From contig JACATO010001061.1 in NCBI GenBank assembly GCA_018389105.1, positions 328,501-392,500 on the forward strand: DNA of 64,000 nt. The letters are read 5' to 3'. The translations under genes and the position numbers were made by a program. The stretch comes from Nautilus pompilius. Taxonomy: Eukaryota > Mollusca > Cephalopoda > Nautilida > Nautilidae. This document shows, one piece after another, positions 29,601 to 41,600 of this stretch (position 1 is the stretch's first letter; every line of letters begins with the position of its first letter). The notes beneath the pieces are model-generated. The model did no database searches, was not told the origin of the DNA, and worked only from the letters and a program-made list of their open reading frames with translations.

Positions 29601-32600
29601 AAAGAATTTGAAAGAATAATAACTTCAAACATATATCTAATATTATTTTTAAGAAATTCTCCATAATGGCATTGTTTAGCCTTAAATGTCTTTCAGAATA
29701 ATGATGCCAGCTTACCAGGTAAATTTTCCTATGGAACATTTTATTTCAATTTTCTTTTTTTTTGTTTTTGTTGCATACATTTCATTAGATTATAATGGAT
29801 CATACTTTTTAAGGGTTGTATTATCAACTCCAGTAAAGGTAGATAGATCAGTTATATTTAGATTATCTCCATCACCAAGTTTTTCCTTACATCACTGCTG
29901 CATTCTAGACAAATTCTTATTAGCTAAATGGTATCGGTCATAGGAACTCAGGTTTTCACAGATTACAACGAACTTTTTTAAGTGATGGCAGCTCATCAAG
30001 ACCATGAAAATTAACCAAAAAACATCACTGCAGTTTTTAAAGTATCTTATGGAACATATTGTGAGAATGGTTTTTTAAAATTAAATCTTACACTAAATAT
30101 TAGATAAATGATGAACATGGAAAGACGACTAATAAATTTTTTGCAAATAGTACAACAGAAATACAGTTTATAATGAAAACATGTTTGAAGCTGTTTTATG
30201 ATCGAATGCATCTTACAATGTATGTACATGGTCTTTTTCATTTTCTTTTTTGCTGCACAGATCACATGAGAGGAAATTCAATCAATTATAACAAATCAAA
30301 TGCAAAATGTACAGGTTCAATAGCATCATTTCTATCTTTTGTCCCAGATCTTAAGAGAACTCCAAATGTACAAAGTAAATCACAACAGGATGTTAAAACT
30401 GAGACCTATTATTCAGATGACTGAGACTGAGTTCAGACATAGTAATACAAATGAAAAGGAAAGGTATGTTGTCTTCTATCTACAGCTGGAGGAAATATGG
30501 TTATGTAGGGCCACAATGTCTTGTTGACACAGCAATTTCTTGAGTAACATTACTGCTCTATCAACATCAATACACCACTATAGTGATTTTCCAACCAGTA
30601 TCTGTGTGGCTCAGCACAAATAACATTTTGCACTCAGCATTATAATTTCACCACAACTATATTTTTAGTACTTACGCTGACAGTTGGGCAGTCTGGTTAC
30701 GTTCCAAGCCCCACCCTGCAAACACCTAATAGGAACCTGGCTGCTGTTAGACTGATGTTCTTCATGAGAGAATGAAGCTCCTAACTTACATGATAGGGTC
30801 ACTTCAGAACCCACCATTTCTGTTGATGGATTGTTGCTGGAGATATCTACCCATGATGACAGAACATCTTTGAGTTTGGGACAATCTGACAAAAATATCA
30901 AATTGTAATTTTAAATTATCAAGTAAAATTCTAAAAATAAATGACAACTAACAAATCAGAATGAAGTACAATAAAACCTAGTAATGATGTAGTTTAAAAA
31001 TAAATGTTTAATGTAACTTATGTATGTATGCGATTATTTTTCAGGCAGACAACAGCACAAAATAAACCCAGTTATTAGGATTATTGTGCTTTAACATTTA
31101 ACATGCTATTAAATCAATTTTTTTATAGAATTGTAAAGAGCAAGAAAGATATTTAAGACAAACCTAGCACTCATTCATGTACGAAAACTAATGTTTGCTG
31201 TTGTTGTTTTTTTTTGTGACTACAACAGGATTAAAGATAATTCAATCAGACCCGACACATCACAAGAACAAACATTAAAGGTACAGTAAGTCAATACAAA
31301 CCAATAGAATAGACTGCATGGAAACCTTTACCCTGGACAATGATACTGGACTGGAAGATGACAGAGAAAGTACCACTTTGAGCAGTGTATGGGGTTGGAA
31401 GTGTAATTCCTGTAAAATTACTTGCTGGTTCTTTTCTTATGCCATCATAGATCTAAAAAAAGAAAAACATGGCATTTTATAATTCCATCTTTTTTTCATT
31501 GTTTCTAACAAGAGAACCAGCAAATATACAACCACATTTGAGAGACGATGACCATACACTATACAGTGGTGGCAAAAATTATAAGCAGATTTGGAGAAAA
31601 CTTTTCAGATGTTCGTAACTTTTGCTAAAATGACCAATAACAGCGCATTTATATATCAGACAAAAGGTAATTTATCAGTGTTTCAGATGCTTTTCAAGTT
31701 TTAGCATGAATTTACATGAAAACAATTTTATTTACAAAATGACAAAGAAATAATTTTTTTATATAACAGCACAAATTGTAAGCAGATTTTCAATAGTTAA
31801 ATAATTTGATATAATAGTAAGATTTTATAGGCCTAGTGATGTTTATCACTTGTCTGGCTAATATATCATTAATTATTATTTTCTTAGAATGGGTAGGAAG
31901 TCTAGTCTTTCTCCAACTACTTGTTCAAGAATTGTTGAGCTTTGAAAGCTGAAATTTCCTCGTTGCTGAATATCCAAAGGAAATCAGAAGAAGCAAAACA
32001 GCCTGCAGATGACTCTGGAATCTCTACCAAGCCACTGGACAATATAGCAATCATCCTCATTCTGGCCAGCCTAGAAAAACTACCCAAGATTGCACCAATG
32101 ACTACAAAGGATATTTGAAGTTGATTGCATACAGAGGGGTTGTTGACATCCTTAGGGAAATTCAGCAATGGAAATATGGGGAGATCAATGTGTGGACTGT
32201 CAGGAACTGACTGCATGAGTTTGGACTGAATGGGAGGGTCGCCAGAAAGAAGGCATTTATTTCCCAAAAGAATCACTTATGGGGTCTTAAGTTTGCACGG
32301 GTGCACATCGACTGGAAGCAGAAATGTGGTCCAAAGTCATCTAGTCAAATATATTTGAGTTCAATTTTTTGATTTCAATAGTGTGCAATATATCCAACGC
32401 AGAATCAGCAACTAGTTTGATCAGAAATGTATTCTTCTTAACGTTCATGGGAGTGGGAGTGGTGGGAGCATTATGATTTAGGGCTGTTTCCCAAGACACG
32501 GGATGGATCCGATTTGCAAAATCATGAGAACCTTGTACAGCCTCTCCCACACCCTTCGCTTCGGAGATAACCATACATACACGAACTTTACACTTGCACA

Positions 32601-35600
32601 TACATGTATTACAACACAAAAAATAAAAAAAGATCAAAGTGGAGTTCTGAGATACTGGTGTCCCAAGCCTATCATTTGGGGTTCCAACTGGTGCCATGCC
32701 AGGGAGTCGGCCCTGGTGGGAGGAGGCACCTGTACGTGAGGCTCTCCACATCCTAGCAAAGTTCTCTGCCCACAAAAGTGAAGGCAAGGGATGCTTTTTG
32801 CCCTGGACACACCATCTGGCTAGGAAGGTTAGGCTTTTGCACAGACCGTATTGTAGACTGAGCATGCCAAGGCTTCCTTCCTGAGGGTTTCAGCTGGGGA
32901 AGCGGTCGTTCGGTGCCTTATGGGATTGGGACGTCAGGGCGTTTCAGCTTTTGGGGCCAAGCCTCCATTTAGGGTTTTGGCCCTGATGATGGAGATCCAG
33001 CTCCATATGGGCTTTGGTTTGTTTACTGAAGCTCTGTCTCCAACATGGGCTAAGGCCCATTTACGGGAGCACTTTTGCTCCACTGAGGTTTCAGCCTTAG
33101 TATCCACTCCCTTCTCTTCAGAGATGTACACACACACACCACACGATGCAAACATCTCCAAAAAAAAAACAAAAAAAAGACTGAACTCTTATATGATGAC
33201 AATAAATGGACAGAATCAGTTAATGTTATAATATCTAGTGTTCAAATGTGTAAACTATGCAGAGTTGGATGGGTTAAATACCTTTTTACTATGGCTCTCA
33301 TTATAGGCTTTGTTATCATTATCATATTTTTCTGAAAAGTCACATTATTACATTATGTTTGGTTTATCAGTGAGTCTAAAAACCAAACAATGGTACTAGA
33401 CTTAAAACAAAACATCAAAATCAGCGCAAGCTCTCCACGGTTAATACTTACTTACCATTATTCCTGAAAAGGGCATACACATTAATATTGTTTTTCATTT
33501 AAGACAAACTGATACAACTGCATCAATTGAGTTATTGGGACCTTTTCTATTTTTACTATCTTTGTTTTTCCTGTTAACTTTTGTTGGTAATAATCATAAT
33601 TAAATTTCTTTCCTTTTGTGTACTATCTTTGGTTTCATTAAATAATAAATAATGATAAACTGGAAATTCAGTTGGACAAATTCTTATGAATCATACACAG
33701 CCTAGATTCTATATAAAAAAATTTCTAAAATTTTATTGAATTAAAAAACATTTGAAAAGAAACAAAACTTTACCTTGACAACATCATCAGTTACCTCCAA
33801 ATCAAAGTCTTTAAAATTTAAGGTAACTGGTCGAAGATAATTTTTAGAGGTCCATGAACAAGTGACACCATTAGGGTACTGACTTTTTGATCCATTCACC
33901 ATACTGTATCCAGGGGAACTTATGGCACCATATTCACCACTTAGATTCACTTGACACCCTGATAATACAATTACAAAATATATTCAGAACAAATTTTTGG
34001 AAAAACATTAATAAGAAACTTTGAAACTTAAGAGATGCTTAACTGCATTAAGTTTACAGGACTTACCATTCTGGTATGTAATGTTAAAACCTCCCTCAAC
34101 TGCTTTGCCGTCAGTGGAGAGAAACAGAAACACCATATTGCTGTTTGAAATAAAAATTTCCTTATATGGTAAATGAGTGAGATGAGCTACAGTATTCAGC
34201 TTTGAACCATAGCTGATCTCCAAGTAGTCATTGTTTCCAGCATTCAATTTTAAACTCTCTATCTGAAAAGGAAAAAAAAAATTTTTCCTATATTTATAAG
34301 TCTAATAAGAATTTCCTTTTAAATTCTATGAGAGAGAGAGAGAGTTTGTGTGTGACATTGTGAGTGTGTGTGTACTTGCCTGGGTTTACGTTTTACAACA
34401 AATTTAATTCAATTAAAAGTAAATATACAATTACTAAATACTGTAAGTACATACAACTAAACCTTAGCACAATGTAGTTCCAAAACTGACAATTTGTCAC
34501 CTTTATAATAATTTAGTGTAAAACAATATAATTTATTTTCAAAAACTAAAGTAAAGCATACGTACCTGCAATGTTATCAAACTGCTTTTTTCAGTTTCTA
34601 TTTTCCAATACATCCGAAGATCTGGCAAGAGTCTGGGATAAACAGGCGACAATAGGGATGCAGGGACTGAAGAAGCTATCAGTTTTGTTGTGGAGAGGCC
34701 AGTGATGTCTGCAATTAGTTTTATATGCATTCCTAATTTATATTTGAAAACTATTGTTTCCAGGATACACTACAAAAACTATTTGCTTCTCAAAAATAAC
34801 TAGCACGTATTATCGGTGGTATTTTGAAAAGTTGATAAAGAGGAACACTGTTAGAAATGTCGCAAGATTTTTGTTTTGTTACAACCCATTTACATTCTGT
34901 TTGATTTTAACATAAGAAAAACAAAAACAGCTGCTTACCTGTTGTCCAGTTAGCTGTAAAACCACTGAATGTTTGTTTATCATCAGAAACAAAACGAATA
35001 AAGAAGTAGTTGTTCTTGCTGTAGTAAACTAAGTCTGTTACATTTCCACTGAGTGTCCCCAGGTGATCACTGTTCTTCGGCGTTGTACCACCAGAATAAA
35101 TAGTTACAAAATCTGCATCCTTCTCCAAATCAACTCTTTCAAACTAAAATAAACCAACAAGGTAACAGGGACATTTAGGGGGATAATATGAAAACGTTTT
35201 GTTTTTTATTAACTAATTGCTATTCATTAAAAACACAACACAATAAATTATATTCACACTGAATCTTCACTTCCAAAAACTGTACACTAACAAATAACTT
35301 CCACTTCAATGTGCCAACATATGCTTACAGCAGTTTCGATATTATAGCAAATGTTATTCCAAAGTTACACACACCAGTTTTGTCATATGCAAGAGATTAT
35401 CAAAAAATAACACTTTTGTTCTTCTAAACCCACCTTAGATTTGGCATATCCATTGTAAGTTTTGTTATGTTTAGATTTGTCTGTGATTAGCAAACAAACA
35501 GCATCATGTGACTATATACACAAAGCATCAAACGAACCTGTAGCTTTATTCTTGATTTAGTTGACACCACAACTGTCCACCAACAATCTACATTGTTCTT

Positions 35601-38600
35601 GTATTCACTGCTGTTGATAACCAATGTTCCAGAATCCTCTTTTAAAACCTTCCTGCATTTGCTGGCTGTAAACAAAGTACACACTGTCTAACTACTATAG
35701 CTATAGTTTATCTAGGTATATAATCAACATCTAATGTAAAATAGAAATCTTAAATAATTTTATTTAAAAGATGTAGAAAGTCACAGGAGCAGCAAGATTT
35801 TAAGGGTTAAGTAAAGCCCCTTTCATTAAAAACTAAGTCCAGTAGTAGTCCAACTGTGCAGTCATAAACTGAAACTACCAGAAAAACATCATTTCAGTAG
35901 GAGAGAAATATGGTAAATGTGATCCATACCACTGATCCATGCTGCATCCTCATGTGTGCAATTCAGCAAAGAGAAAGCACATTAATGCTATGTTACAATA
36001 TGTAAGAACCAAACAATTTTATTTGCTGTTCCAGTAACTCAACTACTGAAACTGAACAGGAATATCTTCATTGATTTCTCACTCCAGTAAACAGGGACAT
36101 GAGTATCAAACAGTACTTACGACAGTCCAACTCATCAGAATAATCCTTGCAGTCGTTCTTACCATCACACGTCAAATTACTAGAAATGCAGGTACCACTG
36201 GAACACCTGAAGTATCCTAGAACAAAGGAAAATTGGTAACATTACATATGGGTTTTCCAGTGAACAGCAATGTGACATTTTAACGTGTGTGTGTGTGTGT
36301 GTGTGTGTAAAGTTAAACTAACCTAAGGCAAAAGATATTTTTAATTGATGGCTCTAAAACAGTGATGCGGACTAAAGAGGTGAATTGCATCATCACATCT
36401 ACATTGTTTTTTAACAAACCCTGAAATGCACTTAAGTGAAGCAAACCAAACCAGAAGATTACTGTTCAAAGTTTTCAACTGAACTAAATAATCCAATTTT
36501 AGCGATACTTAGAATATTGTATTAATGTATTTGACATTAATTCTGAAATCCTTTTTTTGCATATGAATTATCATTTTTTTCACTAATTAAGTAAAGTACA
36601 AAAGGCAACAGAAATGTAGATCTGTAAAATGTTAATGTAAATGAGAATTAATATAGCAGATTTCAAATTATTTTTTCCCAAGGAAATTCCCCCCTTTTTT
36701 TTGTGGCAATACCATCCCCTCTCTTTTAACATCACCGAGTACAGTTCAAGTAGAAGCAAAACGAAACTTGCCTCAAAGTAAATAGATAATCTATCGTCTA
36801 CTGTTATCTAAGAACTGTGGTCTGAAACCTGCAGCTCAGTACATTTATACAGAACCTACAAGAGGCCGCTTTATACGTGAATTGGCAACAGCCGAGCTTA
36901 GTGAAGGATAGAATATCAGTCACTGGTTGTTGTTCTTCTATATCCTACGCAGTAAATGTATGTAACTAAAACTTAGGTCTAGATGAATTCTTTTTTAACA
37001 GATTTATACAAATACCGTATTTCATTGATCAGGGCGGCACTCTTGAATACCGCTGCACCTTTGAACAGGGCGGCAGGGTGAAGGGGCATTGAAATAATAA
37101 GGCGGCACCTCTGATTTGGGCGGCATGCCGGGTTATTCAATTCATTACAAGTGTTTTTAAAGGCAGTGCGTGGCGGTGTGAACGTGTCTCTTTTCACTAA
37201 CTTTGTTGTTGTTTTCTTCTAAAGTGTTGGAATGTAGTAGTGTGGCGTTTGTGTATCTCTGGCACCAGGTGTGGCGCTTCTAATCTGTTTGACACCGATT
37301 GCGGAGCTTGTTTACTTCTTTTATTGCCACAAAACGACTGAATGAAATAAAGGTACTTTACGCCGGAACACAATTAGTCTGCACGTAGAACAAGAAAAAC
37401 AGAATAACGACGAAAACAATCTTCCTTTTCATGAATAAAACTTATGTATTTATAGAGCGCATAATCAATAATGGCAATATGCCAAGTCACGTGGAACCTC
37501 CTGATTAGTTGAAAGTTTAAGCAACGGGATGCTCTTTGGAACGCCTTAAGAGTATTTAATGCCCGGTATGATACCTGGCAGACAGAACGATATTGCGGGC
37601 AGTTGCAATTAATATAGTTAGTTAGTGGTTTTGAAAGTCGCCACTGTAGGTACAATCCATACTTTGCTACGTACTCTGTATGCCGTGACTTAGTCTATAT
37701 CCCTCAATTTTTTAGAATTGAGTAGAAACATGGAAGAAGATCATGAATCTGAGCAAACAACGGAAGTTGCTGCTGCTGAATCGTCTTCATCCTCTTCTAA
37801 GCGGAAGCTGCAAGGGCACAATCTGAAAACAAAGCTGGAAGCTATCGAATTTGCCAAAACAAGCACTGTTTCTGCCGCAGCGAGACACTTTGGAGTATCG
37901 CGGAGCAGTGTGCAAGATTGGAGGCGGCAGGAGAACGAGCTGCGCGCGACAATCGATGAGGAGGGACCATCAGCGGCGAAGAAACAACATCTCGCAGGCG
38001 GCGGGAGAAAGCCACTCAGTGCAAACATGGAAGCTGAACTTTATGAATGGATAGAAGTCTGCCTTGAAAAGAAGCAGCGGATTTCGTGACGTTTGATCTG
38101 CTTGAAAGCCCAGGAACTTGGTAAAAACTTGGCGTTTGATGGAAAGCCATTCAAAGCAACTGAAGGTTGGCTAGACAACTTTATGTCCCGTTACGAGCTG
38201 AGCCTGCGCGTTCCAACCACCACCGCCCAGAAGACGCCCGTCAAGTACATGGACAAACTGGTGTCGTTTGTTCTTTACATTCGCCAACTGCGGCAGAAGG
38301 AAAACTACAACTTTGCAGACATTTACGCAGCTGATGAGACGGCGGTGTGGTTGGACCCCACTGGGATAAAGACAGTGGCGAAAAAGGGATCGCACAGTGT
38401 CACCGTTTTGAGCACTGGCCACGAGAAGATGCGCGTCACTGTGCTGCTTTGTGCCCGAGCAAATGGAGCCAAAGTGAAGCCATTCATTCTGCTGCCACGA
38501 AAGCGCCCAATTCCGGACATTCTGAAGCGTTTTTCGAGCCGGCTGCACCTCTGCTGGTGTGGCAGCAACTGGATGAACCAGGATTTGACGTTGCAATTCC

Positions 38601-41600
38601 TCCAGAAAGTTTTCGGCGGATTTCTTTCCGTCGAAAACTGTTGGTTTGGGACGCGTTCAAATGCCATCTCACTGAAGAAACAAAGGTGGACCTGCGGAAG
38701 AAGAAAGTGGACGCCGTAGTCGTCCCGAGCGGCTGCACAAAGTTTGTTCAGGCACCGGATGTGTGTTGGAATGCACCATTCAAGAAGCGAATTCATGACA
38801 TGTACGAGGATTGGATGACCACTGCTGAGAAGAGCTACACACCAGCGGGCAACATGCGCGCGCCGCCCATGGAAGTCTACTTACAATGGATTGTGGACGC
38901 CTGGGACAATCTGGACAAAGAAATGATTGCAAAATCATTCAAAGTTTGTGGCATTACCAACATTGTCAATGGCAGTGAGGACAATTTCATTCACGTCTTC
39001 AGTAGTGATGGCGAGTGCCAGGCTGGATTGCAGCTGCTGAAAGAAAGGGCGATGACGAGCGAGACTCTAGCCTACGACGAGAAAGAAGAAAATGAAGAGA
39101 GTGATTTGGAGGAGATAGTTGTGCTACCGTAATGTGTCTATTCTGTCCCGATGCTAAACCACAATAAATGAGCAAAATTTGATTTGAGAGGAGATTGAAA
39201 ATATACGGCGGCACCTCTGAATAGCGCTGCACCTTTGAATAGGTCGGCAGTTTTTGAGACATTTTGAGGAGATTGAAAAAATAAGGCGGCGCCGCCCTAT
39301 TCAATGAAATACAGTATACACAATAATGGAAATAACTACGGAAACATACACAGGTAATGCACAAAGAGTAATTGGAGCTGAGGGATGACTGATACATCCA
39401 CAATAAATTATTACAGAAAATACACGAACACAAAATGTATACATACACCGCTTGATGTGGTAATTGACAGGATTTTCTGGTGCCGGCAAAAATCCTGTGT
39501 TTTGTGTACATTTTCCATTGCATAATATGATAGTGATACCATATAATCTGATAACTTCACATAATATGAAAGGGAAATTTGCTGCCAAAGGAAAAGTTAA
39601 TCTCCTGCATCCACTAACTTATATAAGGGGTTGAGTTTGTAGAAGTCCAGTGCTCTCTCCATTTACCTGAGGGGTCTTCATAAACAGAAAAGATTAAATA
39701 TGTCGGGAAAGCGATCTTATGATCCTCGAAAAGGGATCATTTGTGAATTTTTGGATTGGAATAGCAACAGGCAGAGGCTTGGAACGAAATACAAAGAGCT
39801 CGATTTCAGCTCAGAAAAGGGAATGGCGAAGAGGCCTGAAAGGAGAAGAAAGGTCCAGAGGATCGGATCTGCTTGGCTGTAAATAGTGAAGGAAGTCGAA
39901 AGAAGCAGCAGGAGCAGGGTGGAGAGGCTGAGCAGCTGCAGCTCGAAGACATTTTTCCCTGCTCACCTTCAAGAATGTTCTCCAGCCAACTCGGATCTTC
40001 TTCTGCCAGGCAGACCAGGAGACGGCTTTTGGCGCCAGAAGTTTGTCTGAGGAAGGCAGGCAAAGGGTCCTGCAACTCTGTTCCATGACTGGAACATGGC
40101 AGGCTCTGCAAAATTATCTCTTCTCACCATCGGCAAGTTTGCGAATCTCTGGGTGTTTGGCCATCTGCCCGTGGTGCGCTACTGGACCAACCGCCTGGAT
40201 GACTGTTGTCTTGTTTGAAGACTACACCCAGAAGATGATCGCAAAATCTGCGACTTCCTGGACCAACTACCTGAGCCACCCCACCATAATACTAAGTCTG
40301 AAGAATATTACATCATCTTGTATTTCTTCTTAGGAACAGTCAGAAACCAAAGATGATGATGATGGTGGAGGAAGCCGAATAGCCTCTGCATGAGCCGCAA
40401 TCTGCTGCCAACTGTCTCATAATGGTAGTCAAGATCTGGTAGTTTTTCCAGTGCGCAGACAGTTCTTTGGTTGGTGCAAATGAATTTGTAATTGTTGAAA
40501 AGTTGGAAAATGCCATCAGTTGACAAGAAAGAAAACCCTGCTGGATTTCTTTGTGAAAGGGTGGCGATTTACGATATGTTTGCGATAGATCAGTCTTCCA
40601 GTAAGTCATCTCAGTTGGACTTTTCTTGGAAGCCCGGCGGTTCTGCCATCTGATACTTTTGCTCTGCATTGGGGTTATAAACAATTTTTATTGGTTTTAC
40701 TGCACTTCCTCTAATCTGATGATCAGTGTGGAAAATGGGGGGTATGCGAGTACACGACAAGCACCTACATCTTAATTTCCAGTTTTTAATGTTCGATTTC
40801 TGGAGTTTTACTTTTCAACAACAGAGAGGATATGATCAATAATACTGAGGTGGGTGGGTCCCTAGATAGACACATTTTATTGTGAAATATTTAGATATTA
40901 ACAATATTCCAGAAGATTCAGTTTCTACCTTTGGGGATAATGATATTAAAGAAATGGCAGAACAGTTTGGTTTAAATGGTAGGCTATGTATCAGAGCCTA
41001 CAGAGAATTTAAGGACTCTAAAGGAAGGGTAGTGTCTGCACATCTTCAGCAGCTGCTTACGGCTACAAGTACAATTCCAATGTCAACAGCAGAATGTGAA
41101 AGAAGCTTCAGTGGAATGAATTTGTGATTGTTTCGCCAGCCTCTTTATGCACTGTATGGTTGTCTAACCACACTGGCTGTATGCTGGGGTCACTGTTGCC
41201 CAATCACATATCTTCCTAAGGGAATGACATGATAGATGAGAGCCTGTCTGTACCTGTCAGCAGTCAGTATACCTTTGATCTTGTACATATCTATGACACC
41301 CTTCACTGATATGTAGTCCTACATTTGTATTTACTGCCACTGTTCTATACTGACTGTTATACACCTCTTCAGTGTGCCTTCAAACTAATTGTCATTGATT
41401 ATTGCCAAACAGTTCAAACTTGGACTCATCTTTAAAGAGCACTACTTCTAGGTATTGTTGATCCACTCTTTCATTCTTCCTGCCCATTTCAGCCTTGCTG
41501 TTTGGTTGCCTCTCCTGAGGAAAGGTTTTTGGGCAGCTATACATTCATTGAGACCACTCGACACTAATATATATTTTACTGTACTTGAAGAAATGTTAAC

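Larger units (their letters stand above)
31453..33773. other. Intron splitting CUB 3, with Tc1 and SINE-like insertions
   Basis: A phase-0 intron of 2.3 kb. More than half of it is transposon-derived (31,564-32,344 and 32,500-33,180, both listed). The rest, about 33,181-33,773, is A+T-rich and featureless. Confidence 0.75.
37015..39314 (+). mobile_element. Pogo-type Tc1/mariner-superfamily DNA transposon, nearly complete
   Basis: The element is bounded by 24-bp terminal inverted repeats. The left end starts CCGTATTTCATTGATCAGGG and the right end, reverse-complemented, starts CTGTATTTCATTGAATAGGG. Both continue CGGC, with three mismatches in 24. Each end is flanked by TA (37,013-37,014 and 39,315-39,316), the target duplication of this superfamily. 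Inside is one transposase gene on the plus strand. Total length about 2.3 kb, normal for an autonomous pogo. A 45-bp subterminal repeat (GCGGCAC, then CGCTGCACCTTTGAA) occurs near both ends in the same orientation (37,032-37,076 and 39,206-39,250). Confidence 0.95.

Noticed and set aside
32341-33231. Open frames of 60-174 codons in the G+C-richer patch
   Set aside because: They fall in the SINE-like repeat on both strands. The second copy at 47 kb does not keep these frames.
37718-39132. Pogo transposase as a domesticated host gene
   Set aside because: Intact terminal repeats, TA flanks, an in-frame stop and a frameshift show an ordinary decaying transposon.
37741-39523. Minus-strand open frames opposite the pogo transposase
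   Set aside because: They are shadows of the plus-strand transposase, which has recognisable DNA-binding and catalytic motifs.
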